60,533 bases of DNA from Methanobacteriota archaeon (GTDB lineage Archaea > Thermoplasmatota > Thermoplasmata > RBG-16-68-12), in contig VBLS01000111.1 of NCBI GenBank assembly GCA_005878635.1, positions 1-60,533 on the forward strand. The letters run 5' to 3'. Positions 8,379 to 15,980 of the stretch are shown piece after piece. The position numbers were made by a program, and so were the translations under genes. The notes under the pieces were generated by a model, which worked only from the letters and a program-made list of their open reading frames with translations, was not told where the DNA came from and searched no databases. Position 1 is the first letter of the stretch; every line of letters starts with the position of its first letter.

Positions 8379-9151
8379 CCGAACGGAGCGAAGTGCCTCT
8401 AATCCTCAGGGTCCAGGACGTGCGCAAATCCTTCGGCGGGATTCGCGCGGTGGACGACTGTTCTTTGGCGGTTTCGCCGCAGTCCGTCACCGGCCTCATC
8501 GGACCGAACGGAGCCGGGAAATCGACCCTGTTCAATCTCATCGCAGGATTGTACCGCCCCGATGGTGGCGAGATTTGGTTTGGTGACACCCGGATCGACG
8601 GACTCCCTCCCTTCGAGATCGTTCACCTAGGCCTCACGAAGACGTGGCAGATCCCTCACGAACTGCGCAATATGACGGTCCTCGAGAATCTCGTCCTCGG
8701 GTCCAAGCACAACGCGGGAGAGCATCTGACCAACCTGTTCTTCCAGCCGGGCTTGGTTCGGCGAGACGAGAAACGATGGAGGCAGCGGGCCCGTGAAGTC
8801 CTTCGACTGACCCAGCTCGACGCCTTGGCCAACGAACATGCGAAGGCGCTCTCCGGGGGCCAGAAGAAGCTATTGGAACTCGCCCGCGCGTTGATGACCG
8901 ACCCGACCTTGGTCCTCCTCGACGAGCCCGTGGCCGGCGTGAATCCGACCCTCGCGGGCAACCTCATGGACCTCATCGAGAAGCTCCGTCGCGACGGCCG
9001 CACGTTCTTCTTGATTGAACACGACATGAACGTCGTCATGAACCGATGCGATCGGGTGATCGTCATGCACCAAGGGCGCACGATCGCCGACGGGACCCCG
9101 GCGAGCGTGAAGGCGAACCCGGTCGTGATCGAGTCGTACCTGGGGGGATGA
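8375..9151 (+). CDS. livG: Branched-chain amino-acid ABC transporter ATPase LivG
   Basis: Cytoplasmic ATPase that powers the Liv importer with LivF. Walker A G-P-N-G-A-G-K-S-T at about 46-54, Q-loop within K-T-W-Q-I-P-H, ABC signature L-S-G-G-Q-K-K-L, Walker B L-V-L-L-D-E-P and the switch histidine in L-I-E-H-D-M. The 258-residue length and the T-W-Q-I-P motif are typical of LivG rather than LivF. The start at ATG 8375 overlaps the livM stop; a longer upstream frame lies inside livM and is not real. Confidence 0.94.
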   Translation: MTERSEVPLILRVQDVRKSFGGIRAVDDCSLAVSPQSVTGLIGPNGAGKSTLFNLIAGLYRPDGGEIWFGDTRIDGLPPFEIVHLGLTKTWQIPHELRNMTVLENLVLGSKHNAGEHLTNLFFQPGLVRRDEKRWRQRAREVLRLTQLDALANEHAKALSGGQKKLLELARALMTDPTLVLLDEPVAGVNPTLAGNLMDLIEKLRRDGRTFFLIEHDMNVVMNRCDRVIVMHQGRTIADGTPASVKANPVVIESYLGG

Positions 9152-9924
9152 TGATCCTCCTCGAAGCCCAGAACCTCCATTCTGGCTATGGGGAAATGGA
9201 AATCCTCCATGGCGTGTCGATGCGACTCGACAGCCAGGAAATCGTGACGATCATTGGGCCCAATGGGGCCGGCAAATCGACCCTCATCAAGACGATATTC
9301 GGCCTCCTCCGACCGACCGCCGGCCAGGTGACCTTCAAGGGCCTCGACATCACCGGAAAACCGCCTCGGGACCTGGTCCTCGACGGGCTTGCCTACGTCC
9401 CGCAATCGAACAACACGTTCCCGTCCCTCACGGTCCTCGAGAACCTGGAAATGGGCGCCATCACCCGGAGGGCCTCCCCCATCCCGATGCCCTGGAATCG
9501 TAGCCGGGGTTCGGCGACGTCGCCGCGCATGATGAACGACTCGCAGATCCGGAGACGGGCCATCGAGACGATCGCCCTCTTTCCGAACCTCCGCCCGAAG
9601 TTGCGGGAGAGGGCGGGGAACCTCAGCGGCGGGGAGCAGCAGATGGTCGCCCTCGCGAAGTCGATGATGCTGGACCCCGACATCCTCCTGATCGATGAGC
9701 CCTCGGCGGGCCTCGCCCCGAAACTCGTGGATATGGTGTTCTCCAAGATCGTCGAGATCAATGGAAGCGGGACCTCGGTCGTGATGGTGGAGCAGAACGC
9801 GAAGAAGGCACTCGCCATAGCGAACCGCGGATACATTCTGGAGACGGGCAGGAACCGCTATGAGGGGGCCGCAAAGGAGCTCCTCCAAAACACCGACGTT
9901 GCGAAACTCTACCTTGGCGGCTAG
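9148..9924 (+). CDS. livF: Branched-chain amino-acid ABC transporter ATPase LivF
   Basis: Second ATPase of the Liv importer. Walker A G-P-N-G-A-G-K-S-T at 37-45, signature L-S-G-G-E-Q-Q-M near 159, Walker B I-L-L-I-D-E-P and the LivF-type V-E-Q-N-A. The ATG at 9148 overlaps the livG stop and follows a run of six G that can act as Shine-Dalgarno. At 258 residues it is longer than the usual 235 or so; residues about 105-134, rich in Arg, Ser, Pro and Met, look like an insert between Q-loop and signature. Last gene of the plus-strand operon. Confidence 0.94.
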   Translation: MMILLEAQNLHSGYGEMEILHGVSMRLDSQEIVTIIGPNGAGKSTLIKTIFGLLRPTAGQVTFKGLDITGKPPRDLVLDGLAYVPQSNNTFPSLTVLENLEMGAITRRASPIPMPWNRSRGSATSPRMMNDSQIRRRAIETIALFPNLRPKLRERAGNLSGGEQQMVALAKSMMLDPDILLIDEPSAGLAPKLVDMVFSKIVEINGSGTSVVMVEQNAKKALAIANRGYILETGRNRYEGAAKELLQNTDVAKLYLGG

Positions 9925-9941
9925 GGCTGACGCTGACCGCG

Positions 9942-9968
9942 AGAAAAAGGAAAGAAGAAAAGGGAAGG
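9942..9968 (-). terminator. Pyrimidine-rich terminator of livK
   Basis: Read on the minus strand, the 48-bp gap between the convergent livF and livK stops holds a nearly pure pyrimidine tract with T runs of four and five. Archaeal RNA polymerase terminates on such T-rich tracts without a hairpin. It lies just after the livK stop. Confidence 0.5.
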
Positions 9969-9972
9969 GGGT

Positions 9973-11412
9973 TCAGCCGCGTCGGGGTACCGCGAGCGCG
10001 CGGAGCTGCACCATGAACGCGTTCGGGACGTACGGCGCCGGGGCGCCGATATTCGAGGTGGAGACCGGCTGAATGAGCGACTCTCCGAAGAACGCCAACC
10101 GGTCGATCTTGAAGGTGCTGTTAACCCCCCAGATCTCGTAGCTTCCGACGGCCGGGTCGTTCGTCGCATTCAGGTTCTCGGATCCGCTCGCACCTTCCCA
10201 GTTCACGGCGGTTCCCGCGGCCAACGTGGTCAAGGCCTTCGACCATTGCCCACCGTTGATCACCGTTCCGCCGGTGCTAAGCCCGCCCGATACCGCGCGC
10301 AGCTGGGCCTTGATCGAGGCACCGTCGACCGCACCGGCCTTCTGGGCCGCGAGAGCGATCAGGTAGACCGCGTCGTAGGTGTGCGAGGCGTATAGCTGCG
10401 GCGTCTGGTTCGTATAGCGAGCCTTGTAGCGACTCACGAAGTCGTTGTAGAGGGACGAGACCGGCGCCGCCGGTGCCGTTCCCCACAGCTTCGTGACATC
10501 CACGCCGACGGCCGGGTCATGGAGCTGGTCGACGAAGACTTGGTCCTGAAGGCCCTCCGAGAACACCCATTGCTTGTCCCAGGCTCCGGCGTGAGAACCG
10601 CGTTGTTGCTCCCACTGCTTCATCACGGTGAGACCGGTGTCCGGGTACGCGACGAAGTACACAACCTGCGGATTCGCGGCGAAGAGCTGGGTCAGTGCAG
10701 CCGAGTAGTCCGCCTGCTTCTCGGGAATCACGACCGTTGTGTTGACGACATGACCGCCTCCAAGGGCTTCGAACTTCTGCTTGAAGATCGCCCCGAGGCC
10801 GATGCCGTAGGGGTTGTTGATAACCATGGCCGCCGCGTACTTGAACGACTGGTTCGTGCCGAGGTAACTCGCCGCGACCGAACCCTGCAGTCGGTCCGAG
10901 GAAATCGTCCGGAAGAACCAACCGTTCGTCACGGTCAAGTCGGACAGCTTGACCGAGGTCGCGGAGGGAGAGACCATGACGACGCCGTTGTCCCCGGCGA
11001 ACTTGATCGACGACAGCGAGCCGCCGGAGAACTGAGCACCCACGATCGCGTCGACATGATTTTGCGTGATCAGTTTGGTTGCCGCGGCGAGGGCGGCGGT
11101 CGAATCGGTCTGATCGTCTTCATTGTAAATCTCAACCTTCTGGCCGAGGACTCCGCCGGCCGCGTTGATCTCTTCGACGGCCAGGTTCGCCCCTTTCGTA
11201 TCGCCGGGTCCGAAGAGGGCCAATCCCCCGGTCAGCGACAAGAGGGTTCCAATCCTCAATGGCGCCTTTCCAGACGGGCTGAAGAGCCCGCCGACGGCCG
11301 CCGCCAAGACGACGACGACGATCACGACCAGAACTGCAATCACGATCCACAACGCTTTGCCCCTCGAGGCCGGCTTTGGCGCCTCCCCCGAGGAGGATGA
11401 CGGCTCCTCCAT
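9973..11412 (-). CDS. livK: Branched-chain amino-acid ABC transporter substrate-binding protein LivK
   Basis: Extracytoplasmic binding protein, anchored by one N-terminal helix at about 20-42 (I-V-I-A-V-L-V-V-I-V-V-V-V-L-A). The mature part is a type I periplasmic-binding fold: R-I-G-T-L-L-S-L-T-G, G-A-N-L-A-V-E-E-I-N-A-A-G-G and D-D-Q-T-D-S-T-A-A. A TATA box at 11440-11450 predicts transcription start near 11419, so the ATG at 11412 is preferred over the in-frame ATG at 11430. It is convergent to livHMGF with its own promoter, so the binding protein can be expressed separately. Amino-acid type inferred only from family and neighbours. Confidence 0.92.
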   Translation of the reverse strand: MEEPSSSSGEAPKPASRGKALWIVIAVLVVIVVVVLAAAVGGLFSPSGKAPLRIGTLLSLTGGLALFGPGDTKGANLAVEEINAAGGVLGQKVEIYNEDDQTDSTAALAAATKLITQNHVDAIVGAQFSGGSLSSIKFAGDNGVVMVSPSATSVKLSDLTVTNGWFFRTISSDRLQGSVAASYLGTNQSFKYAAAMVINNPYGIGLGAIFKQKFEALGGGHVVNTTVVIPEKQADYSAALTQLFAANPQVVYFVAYPDTGLTVMKQWEQQRGSHAGAWDKQWVFSEGLQDQVFVDQLHDPAVGVDVTKLWGTAPAAPVSSLYNDFVSRYKARYTNQTPQLYASHTYDAVYLIALAAQKAGAVDGASIKAQLRAVSGGLSTGGTVINGGQWSKALTTLAAGTAVNWEGASGSENLNATNDPAVGSYEIWGVNSTFKIDRLAFFGESLIQPVSTSNIGAPAPYVPNAFMVQLRALAVPRRG

Positions 11413-11439
11413 GATAATCCCGGGCGACATGTCGCGTCC

Positions 11440-11450
11440 TTATTTTAAAC
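11440..11450 (-). promoter_or_regulatory. TATA box of livK
   Basis: Minus strand GTTTAAAATAA is a strong archaeal TATA element. Its centre is about 33 nt upstream of the ATG at 11412 and only 15 nt from the ATG at 11430, so it decides for the downstream start. Confidence 0.6.
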
Positions 11451-11534
11451 GTTCTGGCCGCCGCTTGGACACGGAGGGCTTTTGGTGCATTGTTCGAACT
11501 GGTACCATGCCCGGGATCGGATCGTCCCGCTCGC

Positions 11535-11852
11535 TTACGCGGCGCGTTCGCGGCGGAAAATCAGATATCCGACGAACCCGAAAATCGGGACGCCGAAAGA
11601 GACCGCGAACCAGAACGGCCCCCGCATCCGGCGGAGGCGGGCGTCCTGATAGACCCACAGGCCGACGAGGAAGGACGCGATGTAGAGCCCGAGGAGCAGC
11701 AACCAGAACACGATCGGCGTGGCCGGAGCAGCCGCCTGGTACGGGAGGGCGGCGCTCGGAAGGGCGTCGGGCGAGGTGGTCCCTCCTGCGCGGTTCCTCT
11801 CGGGAGGCGGGATGGGCCGGGGATATTTATACCATGCCGGATGCGCGGTCAC
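11535..11852 (-). CDS. Small two-helix membrane protein (PLDc_N-like)
   Basis: The C-terminal 60 residues form two hydrophobic helices joined by W-V-Y-Q-D-A-R-L-R-R-M-R-G-P-F-W, then P-I-F-G-F-V-G-Y-L-I-F-R-R. This resembles the short PLDc_N-type membrane domain found alone in many archaea; function unknown. The start is doubtful: from GTG 11852 the first 45 residues are Pro/Ala-rich, and the bases for W-Y-K-Y at residues 7-10 form a TATA-like TATAAATA. If that element is this gene's promoter, translation begins later, for example at GTG 11711. Confidence 0.6.
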   Translation of the reverse strand: MTAHPAWYKYPRPIPPPERNRAGGTTSPDALPSAALPYQAAAPATPIVFWLLLLGLYIASFLVGLWVYQDARLRRMRGPFWFAVSFGVPIFGFVGYLIFRRERAA

Positions 11853-11949
11853 GATTGAGAGCCACGCGCATCCGTTAGAGGCGGGAATGGGACCCCCGAG
11901 ACATTCTTATCGACGAATCGCGCTCGCCACGCGAGGCCGGAGGGATCGA

Positions 11950-12300
11950 TTGGCCGAGGTTTCGACGAGCGGCATCGTCCTCTTGCTCGGCGTCGTTTTC
12001 ACGATCGTGGGAGTCGTCTTCGTGCCTTTCCTTTGCATCGGCGTGCCCCTGCTCATCGTCGGCGTGATCTTGGTCGTGGCGGAGAGCGGTCGCGGACGAA
12101 GAGCCCCGATGTCCCCTGCCTTTCCTCCGTACGCGGGCATGTACCCGAGCCCGCCGCCGATGGCCCCCGCCCGAGACGCATCGGCACCCACCGGAGGTCC
12201 GCCATTGGCATCGGTTGGCGAGGCCTGCCGGAGTTGCGGTGCTCCGTTGACGCCCGCGGCTTCCTTCTGCGCGAACTGCGGGGCCCGCGTCCTCCGGTAG
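11950..12300 (+). CDS. Membrane protein with C-terminal zinc ribbon
   Basis: A 116-residue protein: one long or two short hydrophobic helices at about 9-45, a Pro/Met-rich linker (P-P-Y-A-G-M-Y-P-S-P-P-P-M), and a zinc ribbon C-R-S-C-G then C-A-N-C-G at the C-terminus. This layout is common in Thermoplasmatota and some bacteria; function unknown. I chose TTG 11950 because GGAGGGATC ends just upstream (GGAGG at 11939-11943) and it lies immediately before the first helix; an ATG at 11887 is the alternative. Confidence 0.7.
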   Translation: MAEVSTSGIVLLLGVVFTIVGVVFVPFLCIGVPLLIVGVILVVAESGRGRRAPMSPAFPPYAGMYPSPPPMAPARDASAPTGGPPLASVGEACRSCGAPLTPAASFCANCGARVLR

Positions 12301-12364
12301 TCCGTCCGGTCGGCCCGCGATGCCTTTATGGCGGCCAAGCCCTCTTCCCGCGCCCGGTGGACCA

Positions 12365-13660
12365 GTGAAGCGCTCCGACGTGTCGGGCTTTTACAAGAAG
12401 AGCGCGGAGGAGCGTTGGCAGATCATCCGCGAGTTCGGGGAGCTCGAGGCGTCCGAGATCGACACGATTCGAAACACCGGCGCGCTCCGGTTCGATCAGG
12501 TCGACCATATGGTCGAGAATGTCGTCGGTACGATGCCTCTGCCTCTCGGGATCGCCGTCAATTTCCGCGTGAACGGGCGGGACTACCTGATCCCGATGGC
12601 CATCGAGGAGCCGAGCGTCGTGGCCGCGGCCTCGAACGCGGCCCGGCTCGCGCGCGCGCACGGTGGTTTCACGACGAGCGGCTCGGGTCCGATCATGCTC
12701 GGCCAGATCCAGCTGGTCGGGATCCCCGATCCGCACGGGGCCCGTATCACGATCCTGTCCCATCGGGACGAGATCCTGGCCCTCGCGAACGAAAAGGACC
12801 CGATGCTCGTCAAGGTCGGCGGCGGGGCCAAGGACGTCGAGGTCCGTGTGCTCGAGACGAACCGCGGACCGATGGTCATCACCCACCTCGTGGTCGACTG
12901 CCGCGACGCCATGGGCGCCAACGCGGTGAATACGATGGCGGAGGCGATCGCCCCGCACCTCGAGAAGTGGACCGGCGGCCGCGTCTACCTGCGGATCATC
13001 TCGAACCTTGCGGTCCGGCGACTCGCGCGGGCCCGCGCGACTTTCGGGAAGGACGTCCTGAAGACAGACGAGCTGTCCGGCGAAGAGGTCATCGAGGGCA
13101 TCCTCGAAGCCTACGCCTTCGCAGAAGCCGACCCGTTCCGATGCGCCACGCACAACAAAGGGATCATGAACGGGGTTGATGCCGTCGTCGTCGCGACGGG
13201 GAACGACTGGAGGGCCATCGAGTCGGGAGCCCACGCCTATGCCGCCTGGAAGTCCGGCGGCTACCGGTCCCTGACCACCTGGGAAAAGGATGCGTCCGGG
13301 GACTTGGTCGGAACGATCGAGATGCCGATGGCGGTCGGGCTCGTCGGCGGCGCCACGGCCGTCCATCCGACCGCCCGCGCGAATGTGCGGCTTCTGGGGG
13401 TGAAGAGCGCGCAGGAACTCGGCGAGATCATCGCCACGGTGGGGCTCGCGCAGAACTTCGCCGCGCTCCGAGCCTTGGCGACGGAGGGCATCCAGCGGGG
13501 CCACATGTCCCTCCATGCCCGGAACATCGCGGCCACGGTTGGGGCAACGGGCGAGGAGGTCGAGCGAGTGGCGGAAATCCTGGTGAAAGAGCGAAAGGTT
13601 CGGATGGACCGAGCGAAGGAAGTCCTCTCCGAACTCCGGGCGAAGAAGGTCAGTGACTAA
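12365..13660 (+). CDS. hmgA: Hydroxymethylglutaryl-CoA reductase, class II type
   Basis: Reduces HMG-CoA to mevalonate (or the reverse in catabolism), the first committed step to archaeal lipids. Visible elements: E-E-P-S-V-V-A-A-A-S-N (catalytic Glu), D-A-M-G-A-N-A-V-N-T-M-A-E (Asp and nucleotide site), T-H-N-K-G-I-M-N-G (Lys) and L-H-A-R-N (His). The 431-residue length and these variants match the class II group, found in Thermoplasma and relatives. GTG 12365 follows GGTGGA and a TATA-like CTTTATG at about 12324. It ends where the AT-rich recombinase island begins. Confidence 0.92.
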   Translation: MKRSDVSGFYKKSAEERWQIIREFGELEASEIDTIRNTGALRFDQVDHMVENVVGTMPLPLGIAVNFRVNGRDYLIPMAIEEPSVVAAASNAARLARAHGGFTTSGSGPIMLGQIQLVGIPDPHGARITILSHRDEILALANEKDPMLVKVGGGAKDVEVRVLETNRGPMVITHLVVDCRDAMGANAVNTMAEAIAPHLEKWTGGRVYLRIISNLAVRRLARARATFGKDVLKTDELSGEEVIEGILEAYAFAEADPFRCATHNKGIMNGVDAVVVATGNDWRAIESGAHAYAAWKSGGYRSLTTWEKDASGDLVGTIEMPMAVGLVGGATAVHPTARANVRLLGVKSAQELGEIIATVGLAQNFAALRALATEGIQRGHMSLHARNIAATVGATGEEVERVAEILVKERKVRMDRAKEVLSELRAKKVSD

Positions 13661-13975
13661 TATTTGTGACAGTGGATTATTCCGATTAGTCGAATCTATG
13701 TGGATGCTATAATAGGATACCATAAATCGAGATTCACTATCTTTGTTTAGGTGCGTCAGAATTCCGATTTTTCCGTGACAATCCTTGTCTCGGAAACCCG
13801 CTAGCCCCTTGACTACTATTTTGCGTGTGCCATAAAATTCACCCTTGTCGCGTTCGCTCTCCGCCTCCCTTATGCACGCATTTCCGTACGACGTTGCGTC
13901 AGACTATCGTCCGACCGGCAGACTTTTTTACTATGAGGTGCCTCTGCCGCTTCGGGATGGGTTCGAATAGTTCGA
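13661..13975. other. AT-rich intergenic region, left flank of the recombinase island
   Basis: These 315 bp carry no gene I can support. Base composition is clearly more AT-rich than the surroundings. The region contains a 27-bp dyad (13770-13796), a 10-bp sequence TTTGTGACAG at 13663 with a near copy TTTGTTACAG at 15882, and a T-run (13924-13930) that fits a TATA element for the recombinase gene. Confidence 0.6.
13770..13796. repeat. 27-bp dyad, candidate recombinase or regulator site
   Basis: Left arm TTTCCGTGACAA and right arm TTGTCTCGGAAA are reverse complements except one central-arm mismatch, separated by three bases. It lies 180 bp upstream of the serine recombinase start in otherwise unstructured AT-rich DNA. 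Large serine recombinases bind partly symmetric attachment sites of this size range, and dyads also serve as operators. Confidence 0.5.
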
Positions 13976-14788
13976 GTGGCAGTCTACACTAGAGTCTCTA
14001 CCGAAGACCAAGCTAAAGAAGGATTTTCCCTCAGCGCCCAGAAGGAGCGCCTTGAGGGTTACTGCTTGGCCCGCGGGTGGGAGGTCGCGGCCCTGTATGT
14101 GGACGATGGGCACTCCGGCCGCAACACCCGCCGGCCCGCGTATCAACGGATGATCGAGGAACGGGATCGGTGGGACGCGATCCTCGTGATCAAGATGGAT
14201 CGAATCCATCGAAACGCTCGTAACTTCATGGAGATGATGGATCAATTGGGTGATTGGGAGAAGGACTTCGTGTCCGCTACGGAGTCTCTCGACACATCCA
14301 CCGCGATGGGACGCTTCGTGATGGACATCATTCAGCGCATCGCGCAGCTCGAGTCCGAACAGATCGGGGAGCGCGTCAAGATGGGGATGGCCCAGAAGGC
14401 GAAGGCGGGTCCTGGAATCGTCGGGTACCAGCCGCCGTTGGGCTACGAGGTCTCGGCGGGCAATCTGATTACGATCGGTCGAGAGGCGAGCATCGTCCGG
14501 GAGATCTTCCGACGATGCGAGGATGGCTCCACGCTCGAAGAGATCGCCGCGGCCCTGAATGACGAGGGCCTCCGGACCAAGCGGGACACGGAGTGGACCG
14601 CCGTCAAGGTGTACCACATCTTGCACAACCCGGTCTACGCGGGCTTCCTCCGGTGGGACGGGTTCCTCCGAAAAGCGGAACATGAGGCCTTCGTCTCCGC
14701 CGAAACGTTCAACGAGGTCCAGGCACGGCTCCGGTCGCGCGCCCTCCTCGCGAACGCCCGGGCCCCTCCAATCGTCCTGGAGGCCTGA
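13976..14788 (+). CDS. Serine site-specific recombinase (short form)
   Basis: Catalyses DNA strand exchange through a serine nucleophile. The N-terminal resolvase domain (1-145) has Y-T-R-V-S with Ser8, D-D-G-H-S-G at 43-48 and D-R-I-H-R at 75-79. A Recombinase (PF07508-type) DNA-binding domain follows at about 148-250, with P-P-L-G-Y-E, I-V-R-E-I-F-R-R and H-N-P-V-Y-A-G. It stops at 270 residues; large serine recombinases usually reach 450-550 and add a zinc ribbon and coiled coil, absent here. GTG 13976 is the only start after an in-frame stop. The partner gene begins 3 bp downstream. Confidence 0.88.
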   Translation: MAVYTRVSTEDQAKEGFSLSAQKERLEGYCLARGWEVAALYVDDGHSGRNTRRPAYQRMIEERDRWDAILVIKMDRIHRNARNFMEMMDQLGDWEKDFVSATESLDTSTAMGRFVMDIIQRIAQLESEQIGERVKMGMAQKAKAGPGIVGYQPPLGYEVSAGNLITIGREASIVREIFRRCEDGSTLEEIAAALNDEGLRTKRDTEWTAVKVYHILHNPVYAGFLRWDGFLRKAEHEAFVSAETFNEVQARLRSRALLANARAPPIVLEA

Positions 14789-14791
14789 GCG

Positions 14792-15520
14792 ATGGAGGGC
14801 CGCTGCGCGCGATGCTGGACGCCGAAGAACCTCGTGAGCCACGAGGTGGAGGCAAATCCGCGGGCGGACCCAACCGTCCGGAAGGAAAAGGTCGTCCTCT
14901 GCAAGCATTGCGCCGACGGAGCGCCCGCGGACGCCCTCCTCTTCTGGGAAGTCTACATGCGATTCGGTTCGACCCGCGAACTCTTGCAGCACTACGCTGC
15001 GGAGACTGAGGAGGACGCCCTCCGAAAGCTCTGCGTCGAGCGGGACCTGAACGAGCGAGAGGTGGTCCGGCGGGCCCGCGGGCAGCAGAGCGCCGAGGCC
15101 CTCAACAACGCGGTGAAGAAAGCGAATGCGTTCCTCACCTATGCGAGCCCGTACGGCTACGACTACGTGAACGGCGTCCTCCAGGTGAAGCAGGAGGAGG
15201 CCCGCGTCGTATCGCTCATCTTCAGGCGGTACCTCGAGGGGAAAGGAATCGCGAAGATTTGTCAGGAGTTGAATCGCGACGGGTACCGGACGAAGACGGG
15301 ACGCGCCTGGGCGAGCCAGACGATCGCGAATATCCTCAGCAATCCCGTCTATTGCGGCCTGTCCCGGTTGAACGGCGGCATCAAGCGCGGGAAACATGAT
15401 GCCCTGATCGAAATCGAGACGTTCAATCGAGTCCAAAACGAAATGCAGCGGCGGATCCGGCGGCCGGACCAGAGGAAGCCGGACACCCCGCAGCTGCGGC
15501 TCGAGGACTACCGCGAGTGA
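14792..15520 (+). CDS. Zinc-finger plus Recombinase-domain protein lacking a catalytic domain
   Basis: A 242-residue partner of the preceding recombinase. The N-terminus has two Cys pairs (C5/C8 and C37/C40) that could bind zinc. Residues about 45-110 are helical and unrecognised. Residues 117-220 repeat the Recombinase domain: S-P-Y-G-Y-D-Y, V-V-S-L-I-F-R-R-Y, L-N-R-D-G-Y-R-T-K-T-G and L-S-N-P-V-Y-C-G-L. No Y-x-R-V-S or other resolvase residues are present, so it cannot cut DNA by that chemistry. It follows the first gene by three bases. It may supply the site recognition or synapsis functions missing from the short recombinase. Confidence 0.8.
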   Translation: MEGRCARCWTPKNLVSHEVEANPRADPTVRKEKVVLCKHCADGAPADALLFWEVYMRFGSTRELLQHYAAETEEDALRKLCVERDLNEREVVRRARGQQSAEALNNAVKKANAFLTYASPYGYDYVNGVLQVKQEEARVVSLIFRRYLEGKGIAKICQELNRDGYRTKTGRAWASQTIANILSNPVYCGLSRLNGGIKRGKHDALIEIETFNRVQNEMQRRIRRPDQRKPDTPQLRLEDYRE

Positions 15521-15642
15521 GCCATCCCTCCCCGGATTTCTCGCACATTTTGCGGTCTGCAGAGGACCGCAGGCGGGCATCCCATTGTGCAAAGGTAGTC
15601 CAAACCGAAATGGGAAGGCGCTCGAGGCCGCGTTGACAATCC

Positions 15643-15670
15643 ATAGGACTATATGGACGCCTAGTTCTAT
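15643..15670 (+). promoter_or_regulatory. Operator/promoter of the ribbon-helix-helix gene
   Basis: Inverted repeat ATAGGACTA (15643-15651) and TAGTTCTAT (15662-15670), eight of nine pairs matching, spacer 10 bp. The left arm merges with a TATA-like ACTATAT, so a bound repressor would block the promoter. It ends directly before GTG 15671 and 12 bp before ATG 15683 of the RHH gene, which suggests autoregulation. Confidence 0.55.
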
Positions 15671-15682
15671 GTGTCCAGGCGA

Positions 15683-15835
15683 ATGCCCAAGCGAGTCAGG
15701 GATCTCACGACGATCCAGTTGACGACCGAGACCCGGGATCGGTTGTACCGGCTGAAATTCCGGAAGACCTACGACGAGTTCCTCTCGGAACTTTGCGACG
15801 TATTCGAGGCGTCGGGTCAGGACGATCAAAAATGA
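15683..15835 (+). CDS. Ribbon-helix-helix (antitoxin-like) small protein
   Basis: A 50-residue protein with a short basic N-terminus, strand L-T-T-I-Q-L-T, then helix T-R-D-R-L-Y-R-L-K and a second helix Y-D-E-F-L-S-E-L-C-D-V-F. This is the layout of small archaeal RHH proteins of the DUF7557/VapB-like type, which bind DNA as dimers. No toxin partner follows; the next gene is rfcL. An in-frame GTG at 15671 would add four residues. The dyad ending at 15670 is probably its own operator. In context it may regulate the recombinase pair or mark the element's end. Confidence 0.7.
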   Translation: MPKRVRDLTTIQLTTETRDRLYRLKFRKTYDEFLSELCDVFEASGQDDQK

Positions 15836-15980
15836 GCCCTCGAAACGTCGTTTAGCTAATACATATAATTTCATACACGGTTTTGTTACAGCTATACTGA
15901 TCGCATGTCCCAGCTACTAGCGACGATTTCGGCACCCGGCTGATAGGGTTATGACCGCACGGCCGATTCTCAGAGCGAGC

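Larger units (their letters stand above)
13663..15891. mobile_element. Putative integrated element with two-protein serine recombinase
   Basis: An island of about 2.2 kb between hmgA and rfcL with AT-rich flanks and three genes: a serine recombinase, a zinc-finger/recombinase-domain partner and a ribbon-helix-helix protein. The candidate ends are the imperfect direct repeats TTTGTGACAG and TTTGTTACAG (9 of 10 matching), which is weak evidence by itself. No transposase, terminal inverted repeat or other cargo is visible. It may instead be a remnant or a resident DNA-inversion or excision module. Confidence 0.4.

Noticed and set aside
13931..15874. A 647-codon minus-strand open frame across the recombinase island
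   Set aside because: Antisense of the recombinase genes with no recognisable domain; the plus strand has catalytic motifs.
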